A model generated the notes under the pieces. The model was not told the DNA's origin, did not search any database, and saw only the letters and a list, made by a program, of their open reading frames with translations. Positions 1 through 6,458 of a DNA stretch of 9,678 nt are shown here, one piece after another. The position numbers and the translations under genes were made by a program. The DNA lies in contig JALUBW010000146.1 in assembly GCA_027044735.1 (NCBI GenBank), forward strand, positions 1-9,678. The letters run 5' to 3'. Numbering within the stretch: position 1 is the stretch's first letter; the number at the start of each line of letters is the position of its first letter. This DNA comes from Anaerolineales bacterium. Lineage in GTDB: Bacteria > Chloroflexota > Anaerolineae > Anaerolineales > DRMV01.

Positions 1-130
1 GTTCTTCCCAAAGCGCGAACACACCCTGTCCTACCAGCGGCGAGAGGTCAACCACGCCTTCCACGCCGTCGTCATAGCGCAGCCAGAGCCGATAGCCTTC
101 CAATGGCTTGATTTCTTTCAGTCGTGGCAT
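1..130 (-). CDS. DUF2442 domain protein, partial (5' end only)
   Basis: The first 43 codons are present; the gene continues past the left edge. The protein opens MPRLKEIKPLEGYRLWLRYD and goes on with an acidic, Val-rich strand (DDGVEGVVDLSPLVG), which is the typical start of DUF2442 proteins, small single-domain proteins of about 75-100 residues. The start at 130 is supported by a GGAGG Shine-Dalgarno five bases upstream and a perfect TATAAT 36 bases upstream. DUF2442 genes often sit beside DUF4160 genes in toxin-antitoxin-like pairs, but the partner, if any, lies outside the window. The molecular function is unknown. The family call is from recognition of the N-terminus only. Confidence 0.72.
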   Translation of the reverse strand, partial: MPRLKEIKPLEGYRLWLRYDDGVEGVVDLSPLVGQGVFALWEE

Positions 131-165
131 AGCGTCCTCCGTGAGACGTGCCGGTGCTTTGTTCA

Positions 166-171
166 ATTATA
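166..171 (-). promoter_or_regulatory. Candidate -10 box for the DUF2442 gene
   Basis: Read on the minus strand, 171-166 is TATAAT. It is followed by about 29 bases of predicted 5' leader and the GGAGG ribosome site of the DUF2442 gene. I see no convincing -35 box 16-18 bases upstream. The position relative to a well-supported start codon is the main support. Confidence 0.4.
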
Positions 172-231
172 CCTTACCGCAGCCGGCTATTGCCTGGCGA
201 AGTGTTTTCTTTTGTCCATACGAGCGTTGGT

Positions 232-477
232 ATGAATACCCTCTATTCCGATACCACCCCCGAGGCGGAAGCCTTGCAAATTGAGTTGATTCGGCAGATG
301 CCGCCGTGGAAAAAGATGGCCGTGGTGGAAAGCCTCAACGCCACGGTAAAAGCACTGGCGCTCAGCGAAATCAGGCGGCGTCACCCCGATGCTACGCCCG
401 CACAAATCCGGCGCTTGTAGGCAGAGAGGGCGCTAGGGGTGGAATTGGCGCAGAAGGTGTACGGCGATGCTGGGTGA
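232..477 (+). pseudogene. Small conserved hypothetical protein, interrupted by an in-frame TAG
   Basis: From ATG 232 the frame encodes 62 residues (MNTLYSDTTPEAEALQIELI and on, ending in TPAQIRRL) and then hits TAG at 418-420. The same frame continues after the stop as AERALGVELAQKVYGDAG to TGA 475-477. This is the expected C-terminus of this family, which usually has about 80-90 residues and the layout PEAExxxIELLRQ, PPWKK, LNxTVKALALSGIRRRHP, ...AERxLGxELAxKVYG. A Leu codon TTG changed to TAG explains it with one substitution. The family is an uncharacterised small protein found beside AbiEii-like nucleotidyltransferases, as here. The longer frame opening at GTG 148 lacks family similarity and a ribosome site, so 232 is preferred, although its own Shine-Dalgarno is weak. 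Function is unknown; an antitoxin role is only suggested by position. Confidence 0.7.
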
Positions 478-1045
478 AATTGCGCGCGTAACTTTGTGCG
501 TGACGCAAACATTTGAACAACTGGGAATCCCCTATGCTGTGGGGGGCTCGGTAGCGAGTTCGTTACACGGCGTCATGCGTTCCACTTTAGATGTGGATAT
601 TGTGGCTGACATAAAACTTGAGCACGTGCCTGCGCTGGTTTCGGCGCTCTCGCCGGAGTTTTATGCAAAGCAATGATCAAGGACGCCGTTGTGCGGCAAA
701 GCAGTTTCAACCTCATCCATTACGAGACTGCCTTCAAAGTGGATGTTTTTGTGCGCAAGATGCGCCCCTATGATACCGTGCAGTTGGCGCGACGCAGGAA
801 ATCGGTCATTGCCACCGAGCCGGAGGCAAGTGTGTATGTCATTAGCCCCGAAGACATCATCCTCTCCAAACTGGAATGGTATCGGCAAGGCGGCGAGGTT
901 TCCGAACGCCAGTGGCGCGACGTGCTCGGTGTGTTGAAAGTGCGCGCCGATGAACTGAACCTGGATTACCTGCAGAAATGGGCTGCTGAACTCCGCGTGG
1001 ACGATCTGCTGGCGCGCCCTGCAGGAAGCAGGCATTGAAAGTTGA
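467..1045 (+). pseudogene. AbiEii-like nucleotidyltransferase, frameshifted
   Basis: Two frames together make one protein. Frame A (467-676, 69 aa) carries the nucleotidyltransferase core: GGSVASS at residues 26-32, then the acidic pair in TLDVDIVAD (D42, D44). It ends at TGA 674-676. Frame B (673-1038, 121 aa) resumes at once with MIKDAVVRQSSFNLIHYET, the third acidic strand FKVDVFV (D24 of this part), SPEDIILSKLEWYRQGGEVS and RQWRDVLGVLKV. Adding one A (CAATG to CAAATG) restores a continuous frame. Near the end frame B reads DLLARPAGSRH, while the -1 frame gives RALQEAGIES ending at TGA 1043-1045, the usual family ending. Loss of one GC from a GCGCGC run explains this. The ATG at 467 has AAGGTG seven bases upstream and overlaps the preceding gene by 11 nt. 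Related proteins are toxin-like or resistance-type nucleotidyltransferases. It could still act as two chains, since frame B has its own ATG in an ATGA overlap. Confidence 0.75.
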
Positions 1046-1056
1046 AACGTCTGTCA

Positions 1057-1068
1057 TGCAAATTTGCA
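1057..1068. repeat. 12-bp perfect palindrome TGCAAATTTGCA
   Basis: This is a perfect self-complementary 12-mer just past the stop of the nucleotidyltransferase remnant and 20 bp before its terminator. It has no loop, so it is more likely a protein-binding site or chance than an RNA hairpin. Confidence 0.4.
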
Positions 1069-1087
1069 CATCAGCGAGTTCTCCCCA

Positions 1088-1112
1088 AGCGTCGCCTTAG
1101 GCGGCGCTTTTT
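1088..1112 (+). terminator. Intrinsic terminator after the nucleotidyltransferase remnant
   Basis: AGCGTCGCC (1088-1096) pairs with GGCGGCGCT (1100-1108) through nine pairs, including one G-U, across a TTA loop. Five T residues (1108-1112) follow. It insulates the left unit from the ilvE promoter a few bases downstream. Confidence 0.8.
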
Positions 1113-1118
1113 CGTTTG

Positions 1119-1133
1119 GGGTTATAATAACCC
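1119..1133 (+). promoter_or_regulatory. ilvE promoter -10 inside a dyad operator-like site
   Basis: GGGTTATAATAACCC is a perfect 7-1-7 inverted repeat that contains a consensus TATAAT (1123-1128). It lies between the upstream terminator and ilvE, giving a leader of about 65 bases. No good -35 is visible, because the stretch 17 bases upstream is the terminator stem. The symmetry over the -10 suggests a repressor site, but no regulator is identified. Confidence 0.5.
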
Positions 1134-1151
1134 TTGCCCACCGTGGGGCAA
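1134..1151 (+). promoter_or_regulatory. 5' leader hairpin of the ilvE transcript
   Basis: TTGCCC (1134-1139) pairs with GGGCAA (1146-1151) around the loop ACCGTG. It lies 5-23 bases past the -10, so it would form at or very near the 5' end of the mRNA. It could stabilise the transcript or be part of an operator. It has no T-tract and is not a terminator. Confidence 0.35.
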
Positions 1152-1200
1152 TAAAAACTATTCGGTGCTTCACCCTCATCTGCGTGTTAGGAGGTACATC

Positions 1201-2121
1201 ATGGCATTACCAAAACATGCTTACTTTCGCGGCAAAATTGTGCCATACAGCGAGGCCCGCGTTGGCGTTGCCACACACGCGCTGAACTACGGCACTTCAA
1301 TTTTCGGCGGAATGCGGGGCTACTGGAATGAAGAAGAACAGCAAATGTTCCTCTTCCGCCCCTACGACCACTTCCGCCGTTTGCTGAACTCTGCCAAGAT
1401 GATGTTGATGGATCTGGGTCACACCCCCGAAAGCCTAACCGAGGTTACCAAGGAATTGCTCCGCACCGAGGGGTACAAAGAAGACGTCTACATCCGTCCG
1501 CTGGCCTTCAAGGCCTCCGAGGTCATCGGCGTGCGCCTGCACAATTTAGAGGACGACATCACAATTTTCTGCGTTCCCTTTGGCACTTACGTGAGCAACG
1601 ACACAAACGCGCACTGCACGGTTTCCAGTTGGCGGCGTATTGATGACAACATGATTCCGGCGCGCGGCAAAATTGGCGGCGCGTATGTCAACTCAGCATT
1701 CATCAAAACCGACGCCATGCGCGCCGGCTTTGATGAGGCGCTGGTGCTGACCGAAGACGGCCACGTTTCAGAAGGAAGTGCGGAAAATGTTTTCATGGTG
1801 CGCGACGGCGTTTTGATCACCCCGCCGGTTACCGACAACATTTTGGAGGGAATAACCCGCCGCACAGTGATGCAATTGGCGCGCGATGAACTTGGCATTG
1901 AAGTTGTGGAGCGCCACATTGACCGCACCGAACTTTACATTTGCGATGAATTGTTCCTGACGGGCACAGCAGCGCAAATTACCGCAGTTACCAAAGTTGA
2001 CCACCGCCCTGTCGGCACAGGCGAAATGGGGCCAATCACCACCAAACTGCGCGAAATTTTCAACAAAGTGGTGCGCGGCAAAATGCCCAAGTACCGTGAC
2101 TGGAACGTGCCGGTTTACTAA
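1201..2121 (+). CDS. ilvE: Branched-chain amino acid aminotransferase (BCAT, class IV PLP fold)
   Basis: This 306-residue enzyme transfers the amino group between leucine, isoleucine or valine and 2-oxoglutarate, the last step of branched-chain amino acid synthesis and the first of degradation (EC 2.6.1.42). It acts in the cytoplasm with pyridoxal phosphate. The N-terminal half has AYFRGKIVPYSEARV and HALNYGTSIFGGMRGYW (residues 26-42), typical of bacterial BCAT. The PLP lysine is K157 in ARGKIGGAYVNSAF; the cofactor-nitrogen glutamate is E191 in VSEGSAENVF; the phosphate-binding turn is GTAAQITAV from residue 255. The length is normal for the family. ATG 1201 is chosen because AGGAGGT (1189-1195) precedes it and homology begins with MALPKHAYFRG. 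An open frame extends 53 codons further upstream but crosses the terminator and promoter. The gene appears monocistronic, with its own promoter and terminator. No T-box or leucine-rich leader peptide is visible. D-amino acid transaminase and aminodeoxychorismate lyase share the fold but are less likely. Confidence 0.93.
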   Translation: MALPKHAYFRGKIVPYSEARVGVATHALNYGTSIFGGMRGYWNEEEQQMFLFRPYDHFRRLLNSAKMMLMDLGHTPESLTEVTKELLRTEGYKEDVYIRPLAFKASEVIGVRLHNLEDDITIFCVPFGTYVSNDTNAHCTVSSWRRIDDNMIPARGKIGGAYVNSAFIKTDAMRAGFDEALVLTEDGHVSEGSAENVFMVRDGVLITPPVTDNILEGITRRTVMQLARDELGIEVVERHIDRTELYICDELFLTGTAAQITAVTKVDHRPVGTGEMGPITTKLREIFNKVVRGKMPKYRDWNVPVY

Positions 2122-2129
2122 GCCAAAGC

Positions 2130-2166
2130 AACAAGGGCGAGCCGTTGGGCTCGCCCTTGTTTTTTT
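2130..2166 (+). terminator. Strong intrinsic terminator of ilvE
   Basis: AACAAGGGCGAGCC (2130-2143) pairs perfectly over 14 bp with GGCTCGCCCTTGTT (2148-2161) around the loop GTTG, with seven T residues at 2160-2166. It starts nine bases after the ilvE stop. It also lies downstream of the converging minus-strand gene ending at 2212, but read that way the hairpin has no U-tract, so termination on that side would be weaker. Confidence 0.93.
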
Positions 2167-2211
2167 GTTTTCTTCACTTTCTCCTCATGTTTATCGGCAA
2201 TTGCTTTGCTT

Positions 2212-4194
2212 CTACTGCACCAAAGCAATGTAATCCTTTTCAATTGCCTTTTCGGTGCCGATGCCGAGTTTTTCAAGCAGGCGACTGACCAGAGCGGCTT
2301 TGTGCTCGGCGTCGCGGCGGCTCCACGTACGGCTTTTGACTTCCAAGAACGCACCGAGCGGCGGCTTGGTGAAGCGGTCAATGTTGATGAAGAACTCAGT
2401 ATCCTCAAACTTTATCTTCCAGCGCAGGCGGTCTTTCTCAAGCGTAAATTCTTTGACCGGCTGGAAGTATTCGCGGTAAAACCGCAGGCTGTGGGTTGCG
2501 GGGGCGAGGTAACGGCTACGCGAAAGCAACACCGCGCCGGGAAGTGAGTCTTCATGTGCAGGTCCTATAAGCGTGAGGCGGTAGCGCACGCGCGACACAC
2601 TCCCATCCGGCTCTATGAACTCGTCTTCGCGGTAACGCAAATAGCCCTGCGAGGGGTCGGCAAATGCCATGTAAGTGTCGTATTCACGATAGTGGCGGCG
2701 GTAGATGATTTCAATGTCTTTGCAATTTTCAACTGCCTGCACCGCGGCGTCGGGGTCTTCAAGCGGCACTTTGACCTGCACTTCAAAACTTTCAGCCTCG
2801 GCAGCGCTTTCTATCGCCACCAACTTGGAAAGCACCGATTGCTCGCGCTTGATGAGGAAGGTGTCCACGCGGTGGGCGTAACTATCCGCTTCGGCGAGGA
2901 GGGCTTCTTCATCCACCGTAAGGAGTTTGCGGTCGCGCATGAGCCAGCGCCCGTCAACCATCACATCGGTAACGTCGGTGGATTTGGCGGCGTAGACCAG
3001 TTGCGCGTAGATGCCGTCGGGGTCGCGACGGAAGCGGGGGGAATTGTGAACAGGCGAAATATCAACCAAAATGAGGTCGGCGCGCTTACCTTCTTCCAGC
3101 GAACCGGTGATTTCGCCCATGTGGAGGGCGTGTGCGCCGATGCGCGTTGCCATTGCTAAAGCCTGCTTCGCGGGCACAACCGTCGGGTCGCCGGTGTAGC
3201 CCTTTGCAAGCAGCGCGGTGAGCCGCACTTCCTCAAACATATCCAAATCGTTGTTTGAAGAGGGGCCATCTGTGCCGATGCCAACCATCAAGCCCTCTTC
3301 CAGCATTTTTGCGACCGGCGCAATGCCATCCGCCAGTTTGAGGTTAGAGGATGGGTTGTGCGCCACGCCCGCATGGTGCTTCCGCAGAGTGCGCATTTCG
3401 CCAGTGTCAATGTGGACGCAGTGGGCGGCAAGCACTTTCGCCTCAAACAGCCCTTGCTCTTTCATGTAAGGGATAACCGGAATGCCTGCCTCTTCGCGGA
3501 TGGATTCCACCTCTTGAGCGGTCTCGGCAAGGTGAATGTGAATGGGCACGTCAAACTCGGTGGCGATCTCCACCGAGGCACGGGTGATTTCTTCGGTGAT
3601 GGTGTAGGGGGCGTGCGGGGCAACGCCGGGCACGATTAGCGGGTGCCCTTTCCAGCGGCGGACGAAGTCACGGGTGTATTCAAGCGCTTCCTCATAGGAT
3701 GAGGCATCGGGCGAGGGGAATTTGAGGATGGTTTCGGCGGCGAGGGCGCGCAAACCGGCTTCCGCGGTGGCGCGCGCCACCTCCTCCTCAAAGTAGTACA
3801 TATCGGCAAACGCGGTGACGCCCGAGCGGATCAGCTCCGCCGCCGCAAGCGAAGTGCCGAGCCGCACAAATTCGGGCGAGACGAATTCGCGCTCCACCGG
3901 CATGATGTAGCCCAACAGCCACACATCAAGCCGCAGGTCATCGGCAAGGCCGCGCAGCAGGGTCATCGGCACATGCGTGTGGGCATTGACCAAACCGGGC
4001 ATGAGCACCTTGCCACCGCAGTCAAATTCATGCTCAGCCGAAAAGCGCTTTTCAAGTTCGCTCTGAGCACCCACACCAACGATGGTATTGCCGCTCACGG
4101 CGACAGCACCGGGTTCGTAAATGTGCATCGCTTCGTCCATCGTAAGCACGATGGCATTCGTAAACAGCCAATCTGCTTTTTGTTTGTTTTCCAT
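2212..4194 (-). CDS. Amidohydrolase (MTA/SAH deaminase type) fused to a CYTH domain
   Basis: The protein has 660 residues against about 430 for the MtaD-like deaminases. Residues 8-430 form a complete amidohydrolase. Metal ligands are H72 and H74 (VNAHTHV), H221 (HIHLAETAQE) and D309 (GIGTDGPSSNN); catalytic partners are E224 and H258 (AAHCVHI). H194 (APHAPYT) and E101 match by spacing the substrate contacts I recall for Thermotoga TM0936, which deaminates 5'-methylthioadenosine and S-adenosylhomocysteine. After a linker (430-465), residues 468-655 resemble a CYTH tunnel domain: FEVQVKV (for ExExK), REYDTYMAF, GYLRYREDE, YRLTLIGP, INIDRFTKPPLGAFLEVK and a final LGI...KDYIAL. CYTH domains bind triphosphates or polyphosphate. 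Several usual acid or lysine positions differ here. ATG 4194 follows GAGGTGATC directly; the frame extends upstream to 4251 but only into the preceding gene. It sits 10 nt after the solute-binding protein gene, so co-transcription is likely. Guanine, cytosine or chlorohydrolase activity is the alternative for the first domain. Confidence 0.88.
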   Translation of the reverse strand: MENKQKADWLFTNAIVLTMDEAMHIYEPGAVAVSGNTIVGVGAQSELEKRFSAEHEFDCGGKVLMPGLVNAHTHVPMTLLRGLADDLRLDVWLLGYIMPVEREFVSPEFVRLGTSLAAAELIRSGVTAFADMYYFEEEVARATAEAGLRALAAETILKFPSPDASSYEEALEYTRDFVRRWKGHPLIVPGVAPHAPYTITEEITRASVEIATEFDVPIHIHLAETAQEVESIREEAGIPVIPYMKEQGLFEAKVLAAHCVHIDTGEMRTLRKHHAGVAHNPSSNLKLADGIAPVAKMLEEGLMVGIGTDGPSSNNDLDMFEEVRLTALLAKGYTGDPTVVPAKQALAMATRIGAHALHMGEITGSLEEGKRADLILVDISPVHNSPRFRRDPDGIYAQLVYAAKSTDVTDVMVDGRWLMRDRKLLTVDEEALLAEADSYAHRVDTFLIKREQSVLSKLVAIESAAEAESFEVQVKVPLEDPDAAVQAVENCKDIEIIYRRHYREYDTYMAFADPSQGYLRYREDEFIEPDGSVSRVRYRLTLIGPAHEDSLPGAVLLSRSRYLAPATHSLRFYREYFQPVKEFTLEKDRLRWKIKFEDTEFFINIDRFTKPPLGAFLEVKSRTWSRRDAEHKAALVSRLLEKLGIGTEKAIEKDYIALVQ

Positions 4195-4204
4195 GATCAC
4201 CTCG

Positions 4205-6253
4205 TCATTTGTTGGGGGCAGAACACTGTTTGCCGTAGTCGTAATTCTCAATGTTCCAAAGGTCAGAAGATGTGCTGGGGTCTAACACAAACCCGCAAAA
4301 ATCGGAGCGGGTCGCCGCCACGCGAGGACGGCGGTAAAGCATGATTGAAGGAACGCCCTTGGCGATAATTGCCTGCGCCTTGAGGTGGGCAGTTTTGTAA
4401 ATTTTATCGTCCGGCAGGCTGTTATTTGCGGCGCGGCAATAGCCGTCCAAATCGGTGTTGACGTAAGCCGTATCGTTCCAACCAGCCCATCCCATCGGGA
4501 AGGCTTTTTCATCCTCCGCAGTTTTGCCGAAAATTTTGAGCAGCCAAGGCACGTCTTTGACGGTAAGAGTACTGTCGCCGGGGATGGCATCCCTCATCCA
4601 CAGGTGGCAGGGCGGGTTCACTGTCATGCGCATGGGTATCACGGCCACGTCAAATTTACGCCCGTAGACCGGTCCTTTCGGAGCAGGGGCGTAAAGTTCG
4701 GTCGGCTTCCAAAGTTTTACCTTCAATTGAATGCCGCAGGCCGCGGCCGATTGCTGGAAGATCTGCGCCGCCTTTGCTTCCCGCGGTGTATCGGGAGCCC
4801 AATAGTTTAGCACAAGTTTAGCGCCCCAAGGGATGTTTGCCGGTTCGCCGCGGTAAACGCGCGGCGTCGTCGGGTCGCCGTCGTCGTCCACCCAGCCAGC
4901 GGTCTTGAGAAGGGCCGCACCTTTATCGGGATCGTAGGAATACTTTTGCACTTCAGAGTTGAAAAGCGGGCTTTCGCTCGGCACATACGAATCCATAACC
5001 TCCGCATGGCCTTCCCAAACTTCTTTCACCGCTTTTTCGCGATCCAAGCAGTAAGCCAAAGCCTGCCTTACCCGAACATCATCAAAGAAACTGGGGCGAT
5101 CGGTCTGCTGCCAGCCATCATCATAACTCACTGGCCTAATGCCAAGGTCTAACCGTTCAAAATCCGTGCTTTGAGCGTACAGCAAATTTATTTTGCCCTT
5201 TTTGGCTAACGCATCGGCTTGCTTGGAAACCGAGAGCAAATCAACACTCTCATCAAGCACATCACACTTACCGCTTTGCAGGTCGGAAAGTGCCTGCTGA
5301 GGGCTTTGCACAAAGCGGAAGACAAGGTAATCAAACTTCGGCAACCCTTCGGGGGTGCGGAAGTAGTACGGGTTGCGGCGCAGGCGGATTTCCTTCCCTT
5401 TTTGCCAGTTCTCTATCACATAAGGTCCCCAGCCCACCGGCTTGCGAGAAGATTCCGGCGCGCTCACCAACTCCTTAGGCTCGTACTTGCCCCACAAGTG
5501 CTCGGGCAGCGGCATCCAAAAGTTGAGGTAATAGGTTGGGTCACGGTAACCGGGGAGACCTTTCCAAACCACAGTGGTGTCGTTTGTGGCAGTGTAAGAA
5601 GCGGTGTGGCGCAAGCGGTTGATGTAACGCCCGTGGGCGGGCGTGTCGGGCGAGGAAACAAGGCGATAGGTGAACACCGAATCGGAAGCAGTCAGCGGCT
5701 TGCCGTCCGCCCATTTCAGGCCGGGGAGCAGGTGGAATGTGACCTGCAACTGCTCCATGGTGACTGTGCCCATATCGGCGGTGTATTTGAGGGCGCAACG
5801 GGTTGTATGGCAGCCAGCGGGCAAGAACGAAACCCCTTCCTGCAACACAGCGATGTTGCCGCGCGCGTCCACAATTTTCTGCCCGGGGTTCACTTCAACC
5901 TCAGCAATTTTGGCATCGCCATCGGCCACATTGGGCAATTTTTCCAAAATCACGGGCTGAAAGCCAAAAGTGCGAAACTCAATCGGCCCATCGTAAACCG
6001 CAGAAAGCACGGCACGCATGGGGCGAGTTTCTCCAGCGAGGGGGTAAAGGGAACGCGGCTCGCGCCCAAGGCAAATGGTGAGCACGCGCGGCGGCTTAGT
6101 AGGTGCCGGCGTGGGGGTTATCAGCACAATTTTCGGCGTTGCCGTTGGCTTAGGGGCAGCCGTGGGGGCGGCTGTGGGTGCAGATTTGCTTCCGCAGGCT
6201 GCCAGCACAGCCACGAGAGCAACGCTCGCGATAATTACCCAAAGACGGCGCAT
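4205..6253 (-). CDS. ABC transporter solute-binding lipoprotein, family 5 (SBP_bac_5)
   Basis: The 682-residue protein is an extracytoplasmic ligand-binding lipoprotein of the oligopeptide/nickel/dipeptide class. The signal is [20 protein letters not shown], with lipobox LAAC and lipidated C20. Residues 22-55 are a Pro/Thr/Ala linker. The binding domain follows: [20 protein letters not shown] (171-190) is the standard SBP_5 motif, then [20 protein letters not shown] (274-293), [19 protein letters not shown] (391-409) and a GWVDDDGDP turn (454-461). The length is above the usual 500-600 because of the linker and internal insertions such as GCHTTRC (147-153). There are ten cysteines beyond C20. 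Start 6253 is fixed by the signal peptide and AGGAG eight bases upstream; the frame extends to 6910 but only antisense to trmFO. No permease or ATPase is nearby in this window, so the protein must work with components encoded elsewhere. The ligand is unknown; the deaminase gene that follows makes a nucleoside-like or amine ligand a guess only. Confidence 0.92.
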   Translation of the reverse strand: MRRLWVIIASVALVAVLAACGSKSAPTAAPTAAPKPTATPKIVLITPTPAPTKPPRVLTICLGREPRSLYPLAGETRPMRAVLSAVYDGPIEFRTFGFQPVILEKLPNVADGDAKIAEVEVNPGQKIVDARGNIAVLQEGVSFLPAGCHTTRCALKYTADMGTVTMEQLQVTFHLLPGLKWADGKPLTASDSVFTYRLVSSPDTPAHGRYINRLRHTASYTATNDTTVVWKGLPGYRDPTYYLNFWMPLPEHLWGKYEPKELVSAPESSRKPVGWGPYVIENWQKGKEIRLRRNPYYFRTPEGLPKFDYLVFRFVQSPQQALSDLQSGKCDVLDESVDLLSVSKQADALAKKGKINLLYAQSTDFERLDLGIRPVSYDDGWQQTDRPSFFDDVRVRQALAYCLDREKAVKEVWEGHAEVMDSYVPSESPLFNSEVQKYSYDPDKGAALLKTAGWVDDDGDPTTPRVYRGEPANIPWGAKLVLNYWAPDTPREAKAAQIFQQSAAACGIQLKVKLWKPTELYAPAPKGPVYGRKFDVAVIPMRMTVNPPCHLWMRDAIPGDSTLTVKDVPWLLKIFGKTAEDEKAFPMGWAGWNDTAYVNTDLDGYCRAANNSLPDDKIYKTAHLKAQAIIAKGVPSIMLYRRPRVAATRSDFCGFVLDPSTSSDLWNIENYDYGKQCSAPNK

Positions 6254-6272
6254 GGGCTTTCTCCTCTGTTGG

Positions 6273-6316
6273 GTTAGGTGCAAAATTCCGCTTGAAGGCC
6301 ATTTTGTCGGCCTAAC
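6273..6316 (-). promoter_or_regulatory. Short competing stems in the solute-binding protein leader
   Basis: In the minus-strand leader, GTTAGG (6316-6311) can pair with CCTAAC (6278-6273), while AGGCC (6313-6309) can pair with GGCCT (6300-6296). The two stems share bases 6311-6313 and exclude each other. Both are only five or six pairs long, so this is weak evidence for a regulated leader. Confidence 0.2.
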
Positions 6317-6333
6317 AGGGTGTTCGGTGGGCA

Positions 6334-6362
6334 AGTATACCATTTTCGGTTTGGGTTGCCGA
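6334..6362 (-). promoter_or_regulatory. Promoter of the solute-binding protein / deaminase-CYTH operon
   Basis: On the minus strand, TCGGCA (6362-6357; four of six matches to TTGACA) is followed by a 17-base spacer and TATACT (6339-6334), which carries an extended TGG before it. The leader to ATG 6253 would be about 75 bases. This is the best complete promoter in the window. Confidence 0.5.
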
Positions 6363-6424
6363 TTTTGGCACGCATCTTTAGCCCTTCCAGAAAATCGCCT
6401 TACGCCACCTTCAGCGCGAGGTGT

Positions 6425-6430
6425 TACAAT
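6425..6430 (+). promoter_or_regulatory. Candidate -10 box for trmFO
   Basis: TACAAT (five of six to consensus) lies 28 bases before the trmFO start, giving a leader of about 22 bases with AGGAG. No clear -35 is seen. CCACCTTC occurs on both sides (6405-6412 and 6435-6442), with AGGTG (6419-6423) between them as an inverted copy. Confidence 0.35.
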
Positions 6431-6458
6431 TGCCCCACCTTCTGCAGGAGAGAAAAGC

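Noticed and set aside
148..231. N-terminal extension of the small hypothetical gene from GTG 148
   Set aside because: The extra 28 residues do not look like the family, no ribosome site precedes 148, and the stretch contains the divergent -10 region.
660..680. Programmed ribosomal frameshift in the nucleotidyltransferase
   Set aside because: No slippery heptamer or downstream structure is evident, and two other lesions nearby favour decay or sequence error.
1042..1200. 53-codon upstream extension of ilvE
   Set aside because: It crosses an intrinsic terminator and a TATAAT promoter; ATG 1201 has AGGAGGT and begins the conserved protein.
4195..4251. 19-codon N-terminal extension of the amidohydrolase gene
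   Set aside because: It overlaps the end of the lipoprotein gene, while MENKQKADWL at 4194 has a proper ribosome site and starts the family fold.
5219..6277. A 352-codon plus-strand open frame opposite the lipoprotein gene
   Set aside because: It shows no recognisable motif and no ribosome site, and the minus strand has a clear SBP_5 protein with a lipobox.
6075..6458. Extension of trmFO upstream to 6075
   Set aside because: It is antisense to the lipoprotein signal peptide and crosses both promoters; the FAD motif begins correctly from ATG 6459.
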